This document shows positions 1 to 12,000 of a DNA stretch of 64,000 nucleotides, piece by piece (the stretch's first letter is position 1; the number at the start of each line of letters is the position of its first letter). The stretch lies in assembly GCA_013397935.1 (NCBI GenBank), contig VZRN01005892.1:1380570-1444569 (forward strand). The letters run 5' to 3'. Source of the DNA: Dasyornis broadbenti (taxonomy: Eukaryota > Chordata > Aves > Passeriformes > Dasyornithidae). Position numbers and translations under genes: made by a program. The notes beneath the pieces are model-generated. The model saw only the letters and a list, made by a program, of their open reading frames with translations. It ran no database searches and was not told the DNA's origin.

Positions 1-1119
1 TCTACGTTGACTTTCAGTTATTTTTTTTTTCCCAGAGTGTTAATGCTACAGTAGCTCAGTTGTGGAATATATCCCAAGCCTGCCTGTATTCTGGAAGTTT
101 GTTGTTGGCTCAATGCCATGATTTGAAGTATGCTGCCTTTATACACATGGCTCCTCTTCCAAAACTTCCAGGAGCTTGATTTGAACTCTAAATGCTCTAA
201 GTGATCTAAATTCAAATGCTTACTAAGATTGGTTGTCATCTTGCGTGTGTTCCCTCTGAGAAATGTGGAAAAACATCAGGAAAAACTGATGACTTGAGTT
301 GCAAATAGTGCTTATTCCAGTGTGTTGGCATTTTGCAATACCTCAGCATTCAGGGCCAATACTGCTGTCATTGAATAAAATGATACTTCAGTTGTTTGAT
401 CAGAATTCATACCAGTAACATAAAATACAGGCCTCTGTTCAAAACTACTTCTGTCTCTAATTACTGTCGCAATGTATGCAGTAATTTCTGGTCTATTTGT
501 GGAAACGTTAAATGGGCTATCATGTTCCCACAGGGCTAAACCAAAGGGTTTGTTAAGAGGAAAGCTGTTTGAAAGTTTATTCCTAGGTAAAGAAATAAAA
601 GCTCCAAGAAATTTAGACACAGTTCAGAATATAAAAGGCAGGGGAGAAAATATTTCTCTCTCAGACCAACCAACGTCTGGTTTCTGAGTGGAATTTCTTG
701 GCTGCCATGCGTCACTGCGGGGGCACGGTGTAAATACAGGTTGGTTATTGCAAGCCAAACCTCCTTATGATAGAAAACTCCTGTTTGCAGTAGGAAAACC
801 TGCTTTTGGGAACTGATCCCAGCAACTTGCATCATATCACTGTGGCGCTGTGGTGCTTTTGATGAGAAAATGAGAACATCAAACCCATTCCACTGCAGCT
901 GTTAAATACGGATATTTCTCCAAAGATTGTGGCAGTTTGACAATAAAAATAAACTACTCTTGGACAACACTTTCATTTTAGGTGAGAACCCTGCATATGA
1001 GATTAAGTTTGCACTCTGTAGCTCAGTGAGTAGCAAAGTCCCCTGCATGCCATTTAAAACCAGTAGTAATTATGTGGAATATTCAGGCCACATTTTGGGA
1101 AGCTGGGAAATACAGCTGG

Positions 1120-1165
1120 ATTCATAGAATCATTAGGGTTGGAAAAGACCTCTGAGATCCCTCAG
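1120..1165 (-). mobile_element. CR1 LINE 3'-tail fragment
   Basis: The + strand reads tcatagaatcattagggttg followed by gaaaagacctctgagatc, the reverse complement of a CR1 3' terminus (the tail 'gatctcagaggtctttTCC...ATTCTATGA'). Sequence beyond about 1165 is not recognisably CR1, so the copy is severely 5'-truncated, as is usual for CR1. Confidence 0.75.
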
Positions 1166-1770
1166 GTGCAGAAGTGAGTGATGGTCCTGCCATCACAGGT
1201 GAAAGCATTTTAGTCTCTTTGTAACAAGGGGCGTACAATCTGACTTTTTTGCTCAGAAAATCAAAGAAAATGCTCTGCTGCTGTCGCTCTCTTTCAACAG
1301 TTCCTGGAGGAATGGCTTGGCTCAGCTGAGGAGCAGAGGTTCTGGATTGAGAATGCCAAATAAACACCAAGAAAGCCACCAGCATCTCTTCTGTTGTAAG
1401 GCAGTGATGTTCTCTCAGTGATTGCCTCTCCATCAGTTTGTGACTAAGGCACTGCCTGGTGTGCTGTGCTGTCCTGAGATATTCCCTACAGAAATAAACT
1501 GATAACTGTATTATAAAATGACAGTACACTTCAACCTTTATGTACAAAGGCTTAATAATTACTGTGATGCAAGGAAACACTAGGATAAGATATAAGAGCA
1601 CTGCTGAAAATGTGCTTTTAAAATAATCCTTGAGAGCTGTTGGTATATAATTTGTGAAAAAAAACCCAAAAAACAAACAAAAACCCCAAGAAACCAAATA
1701 CCACTGTGTTCATATGTAGTATCTAAACTATTCAGTTGCATGTGCACATGGAGGACACAAACATAAACAT

Positions 1771-1802
1771 GTCAGGTAACATAAACATGTCATCAACAAG
1801 GT
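1771..1802. repeat. Short direct repeat (14 nt, period 18)
   Basis: The 14-mer acataaacatgtca occurs at 1771-1784 and again at 1789-1802. It is probably a small slippage duplication with no evident function. Confidence 0.7.
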
Positions 1803-4800
1803 GTAGGTGATATAAAAATGTGATCAGAGGTTAGGAGACAAGGTAATAATACAGTGAACTTTTACACTAGTTTTTTATTGTGGTCTGGGGATTGAACCAA
1901 AGAGCAGTGTAATTACCAGGTTGTATTTTCTTATCTAGCAGTAATTTTGTTATATTTGGTGATAGCTTTCCACGTGCATGTGTGTACAAATGCAGAAAGG
2001 GGAAGGAAGATTCTTGTGTTGCTGGGGATAGTTCTTGCAATTATAACATAGCTATGGAAGGATTTTCAGTTATTTGCTATGTGATAAAGCTAAACACCAT
2101 GTCAGGAATTATTTATAGATTAAACATTGTGTGTGTGGTTACACATTGTCTAACATTGTGTATTTTGTTGTAAGAATTACAACATTTTGCGTTAGACTAA
2201 GCACCGTGTGTGTGAGTAGCTAAGTCTTTTGGGACTTGTTTACTTGGATTATAGTATAAAGATACGTGGTTTTTATTGAAACGTAAAGCTGTTGAAGCTG
2301 TGGTGTTCGTGCCTCTGTTCTCCAGTGGCTCTCAGTGAGGACCAGTAGTGGTGGTAAAGTTCCAAACACATTTTTTGAGGAAGTGAGTATATCTTTGCAT
2401 GAAGTGCAGTCTTCTAACTGGAAATCCCAAGGGATTCTCATCTTCTTTACCAGGCTCACAAGGGGAATTATGAAATTTGAGGCCTTTGGCAAGACAGCAG
2501 AACCTCAGCAAACCATGTGGACAGGACTCATGATGCAGACGGTCGTCCTTTCATTTTCTGCACTTGCCTTAAATTAGAAAGGGCCCTGTGGTTTGTTATT
2601 CAAAGGAGTTGTCTTAACTGTTGGGTAGGAAATGAGAAAGTCTATGTTTGCACAATTTAGAGTGTGCTAGAAATGCACCATGCTAACAAGAAATGGCTGG
2701 CAGATGTGGTTTTCAGGCCACTTTGCCTACTTCAGTTCTGTTGATTGACTGGTGCTGATGTAAAATAGTTTAAGAGAGGGAAGCCATGGTTCATTGCCCT
2801 GCTCATTTTCTTAATTGATGGAATAGTTTCTCTTTGGGATTTCTAAAGTTATTCCATCATTTTTAAAGGGATTTGGACAAAAATGCCAGTTCTTGCAATT
2901 CTTATAAATCTGCAAATCTTGCATTTGTTTATGAAATATCTTCCTATACTAGTATATTTTTATGTTGTTTAATGTGAGAAAATTAAATACTTGGTGAACA
3001 CACCAGCAAAATTTCCAGTGGTGTATTTCATTGGAAGCATAGCCAAAAAAGTATTGAATGAGGCAGAGTATGAGGACCAGAAGGAACAAAAATTTACAGA
3101 TTAAGTTGACCATCTGAAATTAAATGTTTGGATAACACGAAACTGAGGAACACCGCCAGAGGACAGTAAATTCAAGGTGATTAAAAAAAAAAATACTGCT
3201 GTATTTGCATCATCAGTTTCCTAGTTTATGTATCCCTTTTAATTTACAACATCTATAGAATATCTCTCCTACAAGTGTTGGACTGTAATGTGTATGCACA
3301 GAACGATGCTGATGAAATCTGGCCCTGAATGTATAAATACTCTTAAGGGCAAACAAGCACAGCCCTAGTGCTTCATGAGTTGTCAGAACTTCTGCAGTCT
3401 GGTGTTCTACCACCCTGCTCTGCCGAGGTTTATTTGTCATTCTAGTCCCCCTTACTTGCTTGCATGTAAGTGCTGTGCAGTCTCAAAATACCTGACTTTA
3501 TCCAACTATTCCTAGTCTGGGCTTTTTTTTTTAACTGCATCTGAATCTGTTAATCAGTTCATGTGTGTCATTCTGCAGAACAATGATACACGAAAGGTCT
3601 GAGTGCTCACAGCGGGCTTTATGTCTTGTCTGTGCTGGTACATAAAATACAGTAGTGGTTGTTGCCTGAATTTCATTAAAATGCCATTCAAGTTCTGTGT
3701 TACGACACTATGCTTGTGGGTTTTTTTGCTAAAAACAGATTTGCACAACTTCTCTTTTTATGTAATGTATTCCTTTTTTTGCTGTCCTGGTGCCTTTTAA
3801 TCGAAAGGGGAGGTGGTTTTGTGGTTCTCTGAAAGGGAGGCAGCTGAGAGTAAACGCCCTGTTCTGATTTAAAATACCCAGTTACTATACTAGAGATTAG
3901 GACTAGGACTTCATGTCTTTTCCAAATACTAAACGAGATTTTTTTTTTTTTTTACTGATATGAACAGATTTCCAAATATTTATGCCTATATAAAAAAGTT
4001 CTTTTTCTTTTGCCTCTGATATGTTGATAAATACCTGTTCACTGGAAGTTTAATAATAAAACACATACAGAAAATTATTATGTCAATGAAGTAGCCTATA
4101 CTTGAATGCAATCTTCTTTTTTTTAAAGGGATTTTTAAAAAGAATTTTTAAATAAAATTAGTTTAAAATATTTCCAGTATATTTTCTTGGATTCACTGAG
4201 AATATTTTCATTGTTAAGAAATAGTTCTAAATTTTCAGGACCATCTCTGTGTGTGCATGAATCACCACTTCAGACATCATCTTAAGAGTGAAACTTTGGC
4301 TCAGCAGCGCAGTTACTATTCTTCAGACCAGGCCAGCTGGAAAATTAAGCTTATTTTGCTTCTCGGAAGTCAGCTAGGTGGGTCTCCAGTTCCCTGTGGC
4401 AACTCCATCATCCAGCTCTGGAGGATATGATCAGTGTGTGCACTAGTTTAGTTGATAAGTCATTGTAAAGCTGTTTTCCTTAGATATGGAAGCACTTGCA
4501 GTAGTCATTGTGATGGTTACTTGGAATGAGTGACTCATTTCTCTTTTCTGTCAGCCAGCTCGAATAATGGCAGGAGTGAAGCACCTAATATGTTAACATT
4601 TTTACTGGTGGAAACAGTCTGTCAAGAGTTGTTCTTGGTGCAGGTGAATCAGGGTGATAGAAGTTGGAAGGAAGAAAAACTTAGAAGTCTCCCCTTACTC
4701 TGTTTTGTGATGCAGAGTCACTCTGAACTGTGCCATACTGCAGCATCTGCACACCAACTGCAGTGTGCCCAGCTGTACCTCAAGTACAGCAGCATCAGCC

Positions 4801-7800
4801 AAGCTTGTTTCTTTGCCATCTCCCAGCAGACTCTGACTTACTGACGATGCTGAAGTGAAAGAATTTTCATCTTCCAGGGAAACTGTGGATTAGGTTCAGT
4901 TAAAGGGGCTAGAGCATCCTTGGCTGCAACTGTGCTAGTAATTAAAAAAAGCCAAGGGTTTTTTCATTGGCTTTCGAGGCCAAGTAGCACAGTCCAGCCA
5001 TGTCTGTACGGCTAAAATCGCGTCTTTCTCTAACAAGGCAGACTGCTCCATACTGTTTTGATGACCAGACTTCAGTGTATCCTGCAGAGTGTTCTTCTTC
5101 TCCCATCTAGGAGAGTGCTATAAGCTGAAACCATTCTTCAAGGCTGAAATTGTTCTTCAAAGTGCACCAGCAGTTGAGTTGAGAAGTCCTGTGGTTAGGT
5201 CGGTGTCCTGGGCTTTTGCTTGCCTAGTCGAGGCACCACTGTTGTGACCAGGACATGACCTGTGACAGGTTGCGTTTCTCCTGGAGAATGTGCAGCTCAT
5301 TTTTTGGCACCGCTTACCTTGCTGCAGCTATTATCAGAATATAGGGTCTGTGGGAGGCCTTGGTTTACAATGCCATCGTTACATTTTTGCAACAGCACTG
5401 TACACATGTACTTTTATATTTTTCTAACTCATCAGTTTTGCCATGTAAAAAATGAAGTGATTCTGGCGCTGTGAACAAATTTAAAGTATTGTAGAATTTC
5501 TAATCATTTAATTCACAAGAAGCCATTTTCCTGCTTGTTACAGAAATCATAAGATTGCAGTAATGAAAGTACCTTTTTTTGTGAGTAAACTACTTATATT
5601 TTAAGAGATGAAATCATTCTTAATTATATTCTCTTGTCTTTGGTACTGAATGTTGATTTCTGTTTTGGATTACTGTTCTGATTATTTGGGTCTGTAATTG
5701 GAGTGGAAATGGTTTGTAATTCTTAGGGGTGGCATACCAAAAGTTTCTAAGTAGGGTGCCCTGTGGTTGGGTGTAGTTTGGGACAGCATATGTTAATACT
5801 GCAGAATTACAGGCCATATGAAGCTTGCTTATTTCCAGTAATGTGCACCCTCCCAAGGCACATGTGTTCAAGGAGTTACAAATAGCTGTGTGAAGAACTG
5901 TGAGGCTGTTGAAGAAAAGTTGCATTGGGAGAGTGGCATTTCTTTCAGCTAGGATATGTGCATTCCCATGGAGGCCAGTGATTTGAACAAATACTAAAAT
6001 GATAAATTTCTGAAACAATTTAATGAGTTTTACTAGTCATAGAGTTGTTCTGGAGTTAATTTGGAACAAAAGAATTTCAAGGAGTGACTGCAATTTGTAC
6101 AAATAATTTTTGTAATAAAGGGCCACTTAGTTTAGTAACTTCAAAGTGTGTGTTGTTCTTGGCACGCAGACATTTCTATATCTATTTATATACATAAAAG
6201 CATGTAACATTGAAGAACAAGGACATACCCTCAAATATGGTTATTTTTATCAGAATATTGTTGTTTTACGCCTATGTTTAGATATGAAGCTGTAATTTCA
6301 TTAAGAAATTTTAAAGGCATTTTCTTGGCTAGTGGAAACTATTATGGTCCTCCCTGCAGCTGATCAGGAAAAGCGGCATCCTTGTTTGTGTTACTGAATA
6401 AGGTGTCTGGACAAAAAGGTGAATGTTGGTGTTCCAAGAGGAGCCTGTGCCGTGCTTTCTGTCTAAGTCACACTCTCTGGTGTCCAGGGCTTATTCTTTT
6501 GCTTTATATAGTGGCTGTATGGTGAAGAATAGAGGAGAATTATGAAATGGGTTCATGTTAAAGTGAGTTTTGCTTCTGGTTCTTACTGAAGTGTTTCTTC
6601 CTTTTAAAGATGACGTTGCGATTCTCACCAAGTTCAAGCCATCACAGTCAGAAGGTATCGTACTAACCCGTATTTTACCGTCCTCTATCATTTTGCTTTT
6701 CTACTGGGAGTCTCTTGGAAATCAGACTTCAGTTGATATGAGTCATTGGTATCACAAATGAGCCAGGCCTTCTACAATGTGATTTGCAAGTCAATTGTTG
6801 GCTATCTGTTGGCAGCTCTCCTGGTTAAGAGAGATTTCCATTTTCTCTGTGCATTTCCCTTCCTGGTGCTTGGTGCAGTTCTGGGATGGGGCCTCTTTAC
6901 AGCTTCCTACATGATTTGGATGTGCATTGCTTGTGCTGCTTGTGTTCAGGAATCTGATTATGTGTTTTGCAAGGAGTGAACATGCTAAGTATGTTGTACT
7001 TTTCAGTTAATATATGTTCTGTGTTCTCTTTTTACCTTCTTGTGTGCTGCTCTAAGGTTATTCAGGTTTATTCCAGTGGATCAGAGATATCAAGAGGATT
7101 GTCTTCCACAAGTTGCATAAGTAATCAGCTGTGGTACTGGGAAAGTGTTTAAAATGAGGAACTGAATTATTTGTTTTGAGGTTAGACTTTCACAACTACA
7201 GAGAAAAAATCCAGGAAAAAAAACCCCACACGAAGGCCGTCATTTGCCATGGAATTAGTTCAAGTTCCCTCAGCAGCATGGGCAGTTGAATGTCCTGGCT
7301 GCAGGGACAAGGTACCAGACTGCTCCTGGCCTGAATCTGGAGAGTTGTGTGACAAAATGTTTGGGCTTTCTGCTCCTGGGCCCTGGGCTCGTACCTTTGG
7401 CCAAGCCTGCAGCAGCCACCTGCCTCCCAGGGCTGTCGGTAGCACAGGTACAGAGCATGCTGAGGATGCTCCTGTTCTTCATCCTGGTGTTCAGATTGTA
7501 TCTAATACAGATTTTGCAGGTGTAGTTAGCTTTGGCAGAATAGCATGCAGCGGTGATAAATGTCTTGGCATTCAGAAACTTACTTGTTGTATTTTATGTA
7601 CCATTTCCTGGTTTCTCATCATACAGATGTATGGTTATAAATTACAGAGACCATTTTCTGTAAGTGAACTTAGAGGAGAAAATTGTAGGAAACAAGTATT
7701 CAAGCTGTACTTAAGTAGCTTATTATATATGTTTGAAGAACCAGTTTATATCCTACCTGGATGCTGTTTTGACATCAAATATTTGCAAATACAAAAAATT

Positions 7801-8955
7801 AAGTAAGATTACCAAATAAAAGTAGCCTTATTTTATTTGCAGAAATAGTCTAACTGTTGTCTTGGCAGTGGTCCAGTGTAAGTCTGTCCAGTCTGAGCTG
7901 TACTCAGCAATGCATCTTTAATGGAGAAAGAAGTAAGGTGAATCCTCTTTTCTGAAAGAAAGAGACACCAGTATTAGGTGTGTGGTCTAGATTTTGATCA
8001 GCTGTTTTCAAAACTGCTTATCCTTCTCCATTGGTGGCGAAGTGATTTAGATGCCTGATTTAAGAGACCGATCTGTCTGTCTAATCAGCAGAGAGATGGT
8101 TGTTTACAAAAACTTCTTGGAGCAGGAGTGTAGCTTATTGGCTCAGTGTGTTCTCCAGAGGAAACTGGTGACAGAGTGAGTTCAGGGGCACAAACCCAGC
8201 CAGTGTCTCAATCCACTTTAAGATTATGAAGGTACTAAATATGATTTTCCCCTTAACATTAACATTTTACTAACAGTGTCCTTGGTGAAATGACTGTATT
8301 TATGTAAGAGTCATGTTGGAGTTCACTACTGTCATCAAAATGAAGGCAGGATTTTTGTTTGGTTTGTTTTATTTTGTTGTTGTTTTGCGACTGGGTGTTT
8401 TTAGTGGTTTTTTGTTTATTTTTTTAAACAAGAAGCTTAGTAATTAAATTCATATTACTATTCTTGATCCTGTTGTCATATCCCCATTATGTGGGCATCT
8501 GTAATCTTGAGGTTATGCATTATTAACCCCTTAATAAAAAGATCACACCCTAATTTGTTTTCTAGCAAACAGCTCCATAGGCAATTGAACTTCGATAACC
8601 GAGGCAGCAAAGCTCTGAGTGTGAGACCCTCTTAGACCTAGCAGATATTTGAGACAAGAAGGATACATGATGACAACAGATTTTTTTCTGTCACGGTTAA
8701 AAATACGTTTCTGTGAATGCAAGGTTACACCAAGGCTGTATACACTGAGTATATTGTGTCTTGCAGCACTTTTTCTCCTCAAAGAACCATTCTTGAAGAT
8801 TTTATGTGTTACATATTATGAGTATTAGGAATATTATTTTCCATCTTTTACTTGTTCATAGTTCCATACCTTCAAGGTCCACATCATTTTCAGATACAGC
8901 AACATTTTAAAATAAGGAATATATTTATGTGACTCTCTTTTTCAATGTTCCTTAG

Positions 8956-9026
8956 GGGAAGAATGCAATGGACCTTTATGTGAAACTATTTCAACTTCAG
9001 GATCAGAAATCCCAAGCAGCTCTGAG
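8956..9026 (+). CDS. ANO5: ANO5 exon 2 (N-terminal cytosolic tail)
   Basis: 71 nt between ttccttag and gtaagg. It begins with two bases completing a Gly-type codon and ends on a codon boundary, exactly the phases of human exon 2 (47 nt). Encodes about residues 15-37, beginning EECNGPLCE and ending PSSSE, where human exon 2 ends in QMSE. Sequence similarity is otherwise low and the exon is 24 nt (8 codons) longer than human. Support is mainly splice sites, phase, position and the Gly-Glu start / Ser-Glu end. Confidence 0.68.
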
Positions 9027-12000
9027 GTAAGGTACAGTGTGGATGGTTTTAGTTACTGTACTACTGATAGGATGGAAGAATAATGGCTGCTGTGAAAAAG
9101 ATAATTAGTTTTAAAACTAATACTTCTTTTAGATTGTCTTATACCTCCTTTTTATCCATGTAAACATTTTCTGCCTGTATTATTTTGAAAGAGCAAAACT
9201 GTGAATGTGACACTGACACTCCCTGAGTCTCAGGAGAGACTTACCAGTGTTGCTGCTACAACACAGTAGCGGTAGAAAACAGTATGAGCTTAATGGTGTT
9301 TCCAGTATCAGTCTTGAAATGAGAATCGCACAACCTTTAAATGTGTTGACAGTTGGAAAAACATAATGTTTCTGCACAAACCAAATGCTTTGTTTTGTGC
9401 TGCATATCGTATTGCTGGCTTGCTGGGAAAATCAAGGCGCACCAGAGTTCCACTGCTCTAGGAACCTTGTGGCAGTGCAGAAAGATTCATGAGAAAGGAA
9501 ATGAAGACTTGAGTTACTAGAGTACCTCTTCATTGCAACATGTGCAATATGAAAAGCATCATCAGCAATACATTTTTTCACAGTACCTCATTGCTTAACA
9601 TGTACAATGTCTTGAAGAGGTAGCAGCGTGTGGCCAGTATTCAGTTGAGAAACTGGTTCAAAGAATGTTGAAAATACATGATCTTTACATTGGTATTTTA
9701 TTTTCATTCCTGTTGTCTGATTTATTAATTGTTGTTACATGCTTACAGGAAGATAGGAGGTTTTAGATAGGAAAAGAAACAACTGTTCTGTCAATGAGTA
9801 CTCGTCAGAAATGATGTCTGTTGAACTGAGGGTTGAAAAACTGCAGCTGTTCTACTGATCTTATAAGTAAAACATGTCCTCAGGTTCTCTAAGGGCCAGA
9901 TCTGGAGCTGATCACACAAAGACAGAACTCAGAAGGGCTTCCTAGATTACACAGATCTTTGTCTTTTGAGAGCACACAGCCGTATTATTCCAATATTTTC
10001 ATAAATTTGCCAGTTTCATCTTAAAACTTGTTCATATGTTCATCCATATCCCTTGTGAATCTATTGTAGGAGTTGTAATCATCTTTTTCTCCAGGAAAAT
10101 TTTCAGTGAACAGCCATATCAAATGCTTCACTGAACAATGGGCAGACATAATCTCCAGTTATAGTGTATTGATCATCATACCATGATAAGCTGATTCTGA
10201 GCTACTTACAAGTGTCTCTTAGTGGATGGAGACGACTCATTTCACCAAAGCTTGGAAGAGGTCACTTCAGGACTTAGGACATAGGAAAAGGCAGGAAACA
10301 TGGGAGAGTGCAACACATGTCATATATGTAGAGACATAGGATTTGACCTTGTTTGAAGGGTGAAAGACTCATGATGGGCTGGGAAAGGAGGCTTTGATCT
10401 TCAGCACATCTGTGTCTGGGAAAAATAAATCTAGTTATCCTCTCAAAAATCTCTCCCTGCTAACCTTGTGCAGCCTTTTCTCTTGTTTTCTACTTATATG
10501 TTTCCTTACATAATTATTTTTCTTCATAATTTGTTATTAAATATCAAAAAATGTTGTCATATTAGCAATATCAGTAAGTAGTTGATAACTCGGCAGTTTT
10601 GTTTTGTTGTTTTCATTGCTCCCTCTGAGACAGCTTGTTTAGCCTTTGTTTCTACAGATCAGCTGGTTATCTGGTGTTTGTTTTCGTTTAAGTAACTACT
10701 TTTCTATGCTTTGCCCTATCCTACCCAGTGTCCCTGGACACATTGTCATTTATCTGATTTTTCTTTCTGTGCATTTGGCATACATAAAGGTACAGAGTTA
10801 CTCTTAATCTTCTTGCCCAGTTTCACACTCATCAGCCATGCCAGGCTTAATTCTTGATGATTAATGTCCTAGAATTCAGGTTAAGTTTATACTTAAAAGT
10901 TTTTCTGTTAATTCATTCCAGTAGTAAGATAGCCCCTAATATTTATTAGGATTTGTTTTTTCATGTAATGCTAATCTTTTGTCTTCACGTGTTGTCACAG
11001 CTTCAGTTGTCTTCTGTATAAACTGGAAGAATTTCTTTCCCCTCAGTTCTTTGCTAGGCTGCCTTTAACATCCTTGATGCATTCCTTTAGGAATTGAGCA
11101 GGGTCTTCGATCCTGACATGAAAGACAAACCATGGTTTCTCCTCCTTTTACCACGGCCCTTCTGAGCTCAGGTCGATGTGCTTTGTTCTTGTTTTGACAG
11201 GTAGCACATTTCTCTATTTAACGATTTTACTCCTGTAACAGGTTGCTAATTTTCTTTTAATTTAACATTTAACAATGTTGCTGCAGTTGAAAAATATGAA
11301 CATTTGGAATTCCTAAACCAATTTAAGTCTAGTAATTTTAAAACAGAAATAGAATTAATTCATGAAAAAACCATTGGGAAAGAGTTAAATGAACTTACAT
11401 TCAGGTCACTGCTTCATTTGCTCAGGCTGTCTTTTCTTTTGGAAGAGGGAAAACATAACATCCAGCAACAGTATACTTATGTTCAGCAGCACAGAGAAAA
11501 AGCTAAGGCCTTATTACTGATTTAGCAACAGAGGAGGAAAAAAAAGTCTAGAATTAATATGGAGAGCAAAAACATTACCCATCCATAATTCAGTGGTTGG
11601 GGGTTTTTTCTTTCTTTTGTAATCTGCAAAGCAATATATGATTTGGACATAAGGAATGATGCAAGTAAAACAAAAAGTGAAGAACAGTCTGTAGTGAAGC
11701 CTGCCAAGATATACACAAAAGCTGGATGAAGTCCAGGACTCAAAAAACAGTTGAGCACCAATCAGTGGTGCATCTGGTCCCTCATGATTTTGCATTCTTG
11801 CCTATATGACCCTGGTTTTGTCTTTTTTTTTTTGGTTGTTGTTATTGTTTGTTTGGGGTTTTTTTGGGTTTTTTTTTTGTTTTTTTTTTTTTAAATCTGC
11901 TTCTTCTCGAGTCTCCTTATTTTTCTTATTCTTTAATCTACCACAGGGACAAAAGAAATAAAATCACTTAGAGTTCAACGGCTTTTCATATAGCAGAAAT

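Larger units (their letters stand above)
1..8955 (+). other. ANO5: Presumed ANO5 intron 1 (or intron 1 plus upstream DNA)
   Basis: AT-rich DNA with no exon I can support. Human ANO5 exon 1 carries only about 40 coding bases and ends one base into a Gly codon; I searched for an ATG followed by a comparable short segment and donor and found no convincing match, nor any CpG-rich promoter. The contents I do recognise are a short CR1 tail at 1120-1165, a 14-base direct repeat at 1771-1802, and homopolymer runs (for example T at about 3939-3953). Open frames of 185 codons (7249-7806, +) and 191 codons (1122-1697, -) look accidental. Confidence 0.6.

Noticed and set aside
49..65. tRNA-like string tagctcagttgtgg
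   Set aside because: Only the A-box resemblance; no further tRNA features follow.
1122..1697. 191-codon open frame on the minus strand
   Set aside because: Its C-terminal end runs into a CR1 tail and the rest is low-complexity hydrophobic or unremarkable; no family recognised.
7249..7806. 185-codon open frame on the + strand with Cys-rich content
   Set aside because: No recognisable domain, no similarity I know, and composition shifts midway; it sits in presumed intron 1 and is likely a chance frame.
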